From Streptomyces echinoruber (GTDB taxonomy: Bacteria; Actinomycetota; Actinomycetes; Streptomycetales; Streptomycetaceae), in assembly GCF_014651135.1 (NCBI RefSeq), contig NZ_BMWH01000014.1:112241-176240 (forward strand): a stretch of 64,000 nt of DNA, written 5' to 3'. This document shows positions 61,761 to 64,000 of the stretch, one piece after another. The number at the start of each line of letters is the position of its first letter. Position 1 is the first letter of the stretch. The notes under the pieces were generated by a model. That model saw only the letters and a program-made list of their open reading frames with translations, made no database searches and was not told the origin of the DNA. The position numbers and the translations under genes were made by a program.

Positions 61761-63974
61761 ATGTCCCACGACGGCGTCGGACCGCGCGCGGTGGTACGCG
61801 CGGTCGCCTTCCTCACCGCGGGCGTGCTCGCGGTGCCCGCCCTGGCCGGCTGCGGCTCGGACGACGAGGTGAGCAAGCCGCTGGCCGGGCAGGACATCGC
61901 CCCGGCCGCACGCGAGCGGATCGCCGACGGCGGCACCCTGCGCTGGGCCGTGGACGCCGTACCGGAGACCCTCAACACCTTCCAGGCCGACGCCGACGCC
62001 ACCACCACCCGCGTGGCCCAGGCCGTGCTGCCGTCGATGTACCGCACGGACGCCGACGGCCGGCCGCAGCGCGACGCGGACTACCTGGAATCGGCCAAGG
62101 TCGTCGACACCGAACCCAAGCAGGTCGTCCTCTACAAACTCAGCCAGCAGGCCGTCTGGAGCGACGGCCGCGAGATCGGCGCCGCCGACTTCGCCGCCCA
62201 GTGGCGCGCCCTGTCCGGCCGCGACTCCGCCTACTGGACCGCCCGCAACGCCGGCTACGACCGCATCGAGAAGGTCGAACGCGGCGCCGACGACCTCGAG
62301 GTCAAGGTCACCTTCGCCCGCCCCTACGCCGACTGGAGATCGCTGTTCTCCCCGCTGTACCCGAAGGACGTCATGGGCACCGCCGACTCCTTCAACGACG
62401 GCGCCCGGCGCGCCCTGAAGGTCACCGCCGGACCGTTCCGGGTCGACAAGGTCGACCGCAAGGCCAAGGACGTCGTCCTCACTCGCAACCCGCGCTGGTG
62501 GGGCGAACCCGCCAAACTCGACAAGATCGTCCTGCACGCCGTCTCCCGCTCCCGGCGCGCCACCGCCCTCGCCGACGGCACCGTCGACGTCGCCGACGTC
62601 GACCCCGCCGACGCCGAGCGCATCACCCTCGCCGCCCGCGCCAAGGGCACCACCGCCCGCACCAAGGGCACGACCGCCCGTACCGAAGGCGCCACCGCCC
62701 GCGCCAAGGACGCCACCGCCCGCGGCCTGGCCGACATCCGGCTGCACAAGTCGCTGGAGCCCGCCTACACCCAGCTCGCCCTCAACGGCGCCAAGGACCC
62801 GCTCGCCGACGAGCGGGTCCGCCGCGCCATCGCCCGCGCCCTGGACCGCAAGGAACTCGCCCGGCTCGTGCTGAAGCCCCTCGGCCTGCCCGCCGAACCC
62901 GTCGGCAGCCACCTCGCCCTGCCCGGCCAGCCCGCCTACGCCGACGGCAGCGGCGCTCTCGGCGCCCAGGACACCGCCGAGGCGCAGGCGCTGCTGGCCG
63001 ACGCCGGCTGGGTGCGCGGCGGCCCGCTGAAGAAGGCCAAGGGGGAGAAGGCCGCCGGGGCCGAGGAGGACGGGGAGAAGAAAGACGAGGAGAAGGGGGA
63101 GAAGGGGGAGAAGGGGGAGAAGGGGGAGAAGAAGGACGGGAAGAAGAAGGACTCCGGGGACGGTGACGACGGCACGTACACCGTCGGCGAGGACGACAAG
63201 GGCCGCCAGGAGTCCGCCCGCGCCGACGGCGAGCAGCGCGGCCCCGGGCACGACGGGGACGCGCGGCACCTCGCGCAGGACGGCAAGCAGTACGCCGAGG
63301 GGCAGCTGCGACCGGGCGGCGCGCCCGGGGCGTACGCCCCCAAGGGCACCGCCGCCCCCGGGAAGGCGGCGGCCGGACCGCTGGCCAAGGACGGCAAGCC
63401 GCTCACGCTCCGCTTCGTGGTCCCCTCCGGAGCCGGCTCCCGGACCCTGCGCGACGTCGCCGAGCGGATCTCCCGGATGCTGGACCGGGTCGGCATCGGC
63501 ACCGACATCCGGAAGGTCCCGGACGACAGCTACTTCAAGGACCACATCGCCTCGGGCCAGTTCGACCTCGCCCTGTACTCCTGGCCCGCCACCGCCTTCC
63601 CGGCCACCGACGCCCGCCCCGTCTACGCCAAACCCGCCCCCGCCGCCGACGGCTCCCTCAACGTCGAGCAGAACTACACCCGCGTCGGCACCGACCAGGT
63701 CGACCAGCTCTTCGACCAGGCCCTCACCACCCTCGACGAGGACGAGGAACGCGAACTCGTCCGCAAGGCCGACTCCCGCATCTGGGCCGCCGCCGCCTCC
63801 GTCCCCCTCTTCCAGCGCCCCCAGCTCATGGCGGTCCGCAAGACCGTCGTCAACGTCGGCGCCTTCGGCTTCGGAACACCGGTGTACGAGGACATGGGCT
63901 TTTTGAGGAAAGGCGCGACGGCAGGCGCCGCGGGGGCGTCGCCGTCGGCGTCGGGGTCGGCGTCGGCCCGGTAG
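61761..63974 (+). CDS. ABC transporter family substrate-binding lipoprotein (peptide/opine/nickel family 5)
   Basis: A 737-residue lipoprotein. Signal peptide and lipobox VPALAGC put the lipid on Cys near residue 31. The family-5 binding fold is split: GGTLRWAVDAVPETLNTFQA to about 415, then LTLRFVVPSGAGSRTLRDVA, then KVPDDSYFKDHIASGQFDLALYSWP to the end. Between them lies a long charged insert with repeated EKGEKG and a run of KKDGKKKD (about 425-545). A 12-residue-scale repeat ARAKGTTARTKGTTAR is near 295-320. ATG at 61761 with GGAGG upstream is preferred. Transporter partners would lie beyond the window. Confidence 0.9.
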   Translation: MSHDGVGPRAVVRAVAFLTAGVLAVPALAGCGSDDEVSKPLAGQDIAPAARERIADGGTLRWAVDAVPETLNTFQADADATTTRVAQAVLPSMYRTDADGRPQRDADYLESAKVVDTEPKQVVLYKLSQQAVWSDGREIGAADFAAQWRALSGRDSAYWTARNAGYDRIEKVERGADDLEVKVTFARPYADWRSLFSPLYPKDVMGTADSFNDGARRALKVTAGPFRVDKVDRKAKDVVLTRNPRWWGEPAKLDKIVLHAVSRSRRATALADGTVDVADVDPADAERITLAARAKGTTARTKGTTARTEGATARAKDATARGLADIRLHKSLEPAYTQLALNGAKDPLADERVRRAIARALDRKELARLVLKPLGLPAEPVGSHLALPGQPAYADGSGALGAQDTAEAQALLADAGWVRGGPLKKAKGEKAAGAEEDGEKKDEEKGEKGEKGEKGEKKDGKKKDSGDGDDGTYTVGEDDKGRQESARADGEQRGPGHDGDARHLAQDGKQYAEGQLRPGGAPGAYAPKGTAAPGKAAAGPLAKDGKPLTLRFVVPSGAGSRTLRDVAERISRMLDRVGIGTDIRKVPDDSYFKDHIASGQFDLALYSWPATAFPATDARPVYAKPAPAADGSLNVEQNYTRVGTDQVDQLFDQALTTLDEDEERELVRKADSRIWAAAASVPLFQRPQLMAVRKTVVNVGAFGFGTPVYEDMGFLRKGATAGAAGASPSASGSASAR

Positions 63975-64000
63975 CGGACGGCCCGGCGTCCGCGACGATG

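Overview
The window is a piece of a Streptomyces-type actinobacterial chromosome. G+C is very high, third codon positions are almost all G or C, many genes start with GTG, and genes are often coupled by ATGA or GTGA overlaps. Typical families are present: a WhiB protein, SpoIIE-type phosphatases, a DUF1707 protein, a butyrolactone-receptor-like TetR regulator, and polyphosphate glucokinase. From memory, the order ahpD-ahpC-oxyR, PBP, SpoIIE, DUF402, fumC, class I fumarase, DUF1707, whiB-like, glpX, DUF4245, xseB-xseA, ispH, ppgK, ychF matches the central chromosome of S. coelicolor (about SCO5031-SCO5061). The sdh genes near 57-61 kb recall SCO5106/5107. The part between ychF and sdh, where S. 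coelicolor carries the actinorhodin region, is different here. This synteny was not checked by alignment.

Layout. At 0-15 kb lie an AI-2E transporter tail, the peroxide-response genes ahpD/ahpC divergent from oxyR, a PadR-controlled ABC exporter, an SPFH plus ribbon-helix-helix pair with a perfect palindrome upstream, a class A penicillin-binding protein, a SpoIIE-type phosphatase, a DUF402 protein and fumC. At 15.5-21.5 kb a roughly 6-kb integrative element with a large serine recombinase sits in the 3' end of the class I fumarase gene. The original 3' end of that gene lies displaced on the far side of the integrase, and the element has supplied a replacement tail. Its cargo is an XRE/DUF5753 regulator, a DUF6879 protein and three small proteins. 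An IS1380-family insertion sequence has landed inside it.

At 21-33 kb are core genes: class I fumarase, DUF1707, WhiB, glpX, DUF4245, nitroreductase, xseBA, ispH, ppgK, DUF6542 and ychF. At 33-38 kb are a decayed gene and a small regulatory island made of an IS701-type transposase-like protein, a butyrolactone-receptor-like TetR repressor with an ATACC-N8-GGTAT operator, and a DHA2-type MFS exporter. A 15-bp repeat array lies between the repressor and the exporter.

At 38-46.5 kb six genes on the minus strand are tightly packed: trypsin-like protein with a degenerate NTPase region, PknG-like zinc-ribbon/kinase/TPR protein, VWA/zinc-ribbon protein, four-helix membrane sensor, lipoprotein solute-binding protein, and a small trypsin-co-occurring-type protein. 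The lipoprotein, membrane protein and kinase recall mycobacterial GlnH, GlnX and PknG, here joined to VWA and protease parts. I consider this the most interesting system in the window.

At 46.5-57 kb are a GntR regulator, a SPOR-domain protein, a Nudix hydrolase, a lone anti-sigma-type ATPase, a large PAS/GAF/SpoIIE protein, a coiled-coil membrane protein and a membrane-anchored GH18-like protein. Two pseudogenes in this part were broken by short tandem duplications. At 57-64 kb are a succinate dehydrogenase operon with decamer repeat arrays in its leaders, a small coiled-coil protein, and a peptide ABC transporter binding lipoprotein.

Short tandem repeats between genes recur through the whole window (15, 18, 24, 28, 36 and 10 bp units). 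No rRNA, tRNA or CRISPR array was seen.
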